Shown here: positions 63,932 through 64,000 of the stretch, in pieces
Position numbering within the stretch: the first letter of the stretch is position 1
How the letters are laid out: each line of letters starts with the position of its first letter
Assembly: GCA_017163975.1 (NCBI GenBank)
Contig: JAFFSR010000242.1
Location: 4,241,001 to 4,305,000 of the forward strand
Reading direction: 5' to 3'
Length of the DNA stretch: 64,000 nucleotides
DNA from: Anastatus disparis
Lineage: Eukaryota; Arthropoda; Insecta; Hymenoptera; Eupelmidae
Position numbers and translations under genes: made by a program
Notes under the pieces: model-generated
Told to the model about the DNA's origin: nothing
Databases searched by the model: none
The model's input: only the letters and a program-made list of their open reading frames with translations

Positions 63932-64000
63932 GGACGTCAGTGGTCTACTCGGTAGAGCGATGGATTCGTAATCTCGAGGTTCCGAGTTCGAATCTTGCTC
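63932..64000 (+). repeat. tRNA-derived SINE, copy F, truncated by window edge
   Basis: The first 69 bases of a plus-strand copy: GAGGACGTCAGTGG, an A box (TGGTCTACTCGG) and a B box GTTCGAATC, then the window ends. Confidence 0.85.

Overview
The window is AT-rich nuclear DNA of an arthropod, most likely an insect. Genes are split by short GT-AG introns. Spacers carry TTTTT/AAAAA runs, GA/CT microsatellites and tRNA-derived SINEs. The bee-venom-type (group III) phospholipase A2 and an insect-style Rabaptin with a terminal zinc finger fit an insect, and a hymenopteran is plausible, but nothing here fixes the order. All gene models were assembled by eye from reading frame, splice-site phase and family motifs; no transcript or database search was available.

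Layout. Bases 1-598 (+) hold the last three exons of an armadillo-repeat protein. It faces tail to tail a complete five-exon secreted group III phospholipase A2 (727-4001, -). A 6.4-kb spacer with two SINEs follows. Next is a five-exon gene (10445-14412, -) for a protein with an RRM-like region and three zinc knuckles, closely resembling ORF1p of Jockey/I-type LINEs but spliced and without reverse transcriptase; this is the most unusual gene in the window. Divergent from it is a complete APPBP2 homologue (16832-22044, +; nine coding exons, 581 residues). APPBP2 is tail to tail with a complete Rabaptin homologue (24590-27340, -; seven coding exons, 593 residues).

From 27.3 to 61.4 kb I find no credible protein gene. 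This 34-kb stretch alternates AT-rich spacer with GC-richer islands roughly every 1-1.5 kb, full of polypurine/polypyrimidine tracts, GAGA repeats, TATATA/CGTATACG strings and short dyads. Within it lie three SINE copies, a 78-nt hairpin resembling a miRNA precursor and a roughly 280-bp foldback element. A four-exon trypsin-fold serine protease (61379-62581, +) follows, and a truncated SINE runs off the right edge.

The genes do not form one pathway. APPBP2 (cargo and amyloid-precursor trafficking) and Rabaptin (Rab5 endosome fusion) are housekeeping membrane-traffic genes. The phospholipase and protease are small secreted enzymes. The LINE-ORF1-like gene is a candidate domesticated retroelement protein.
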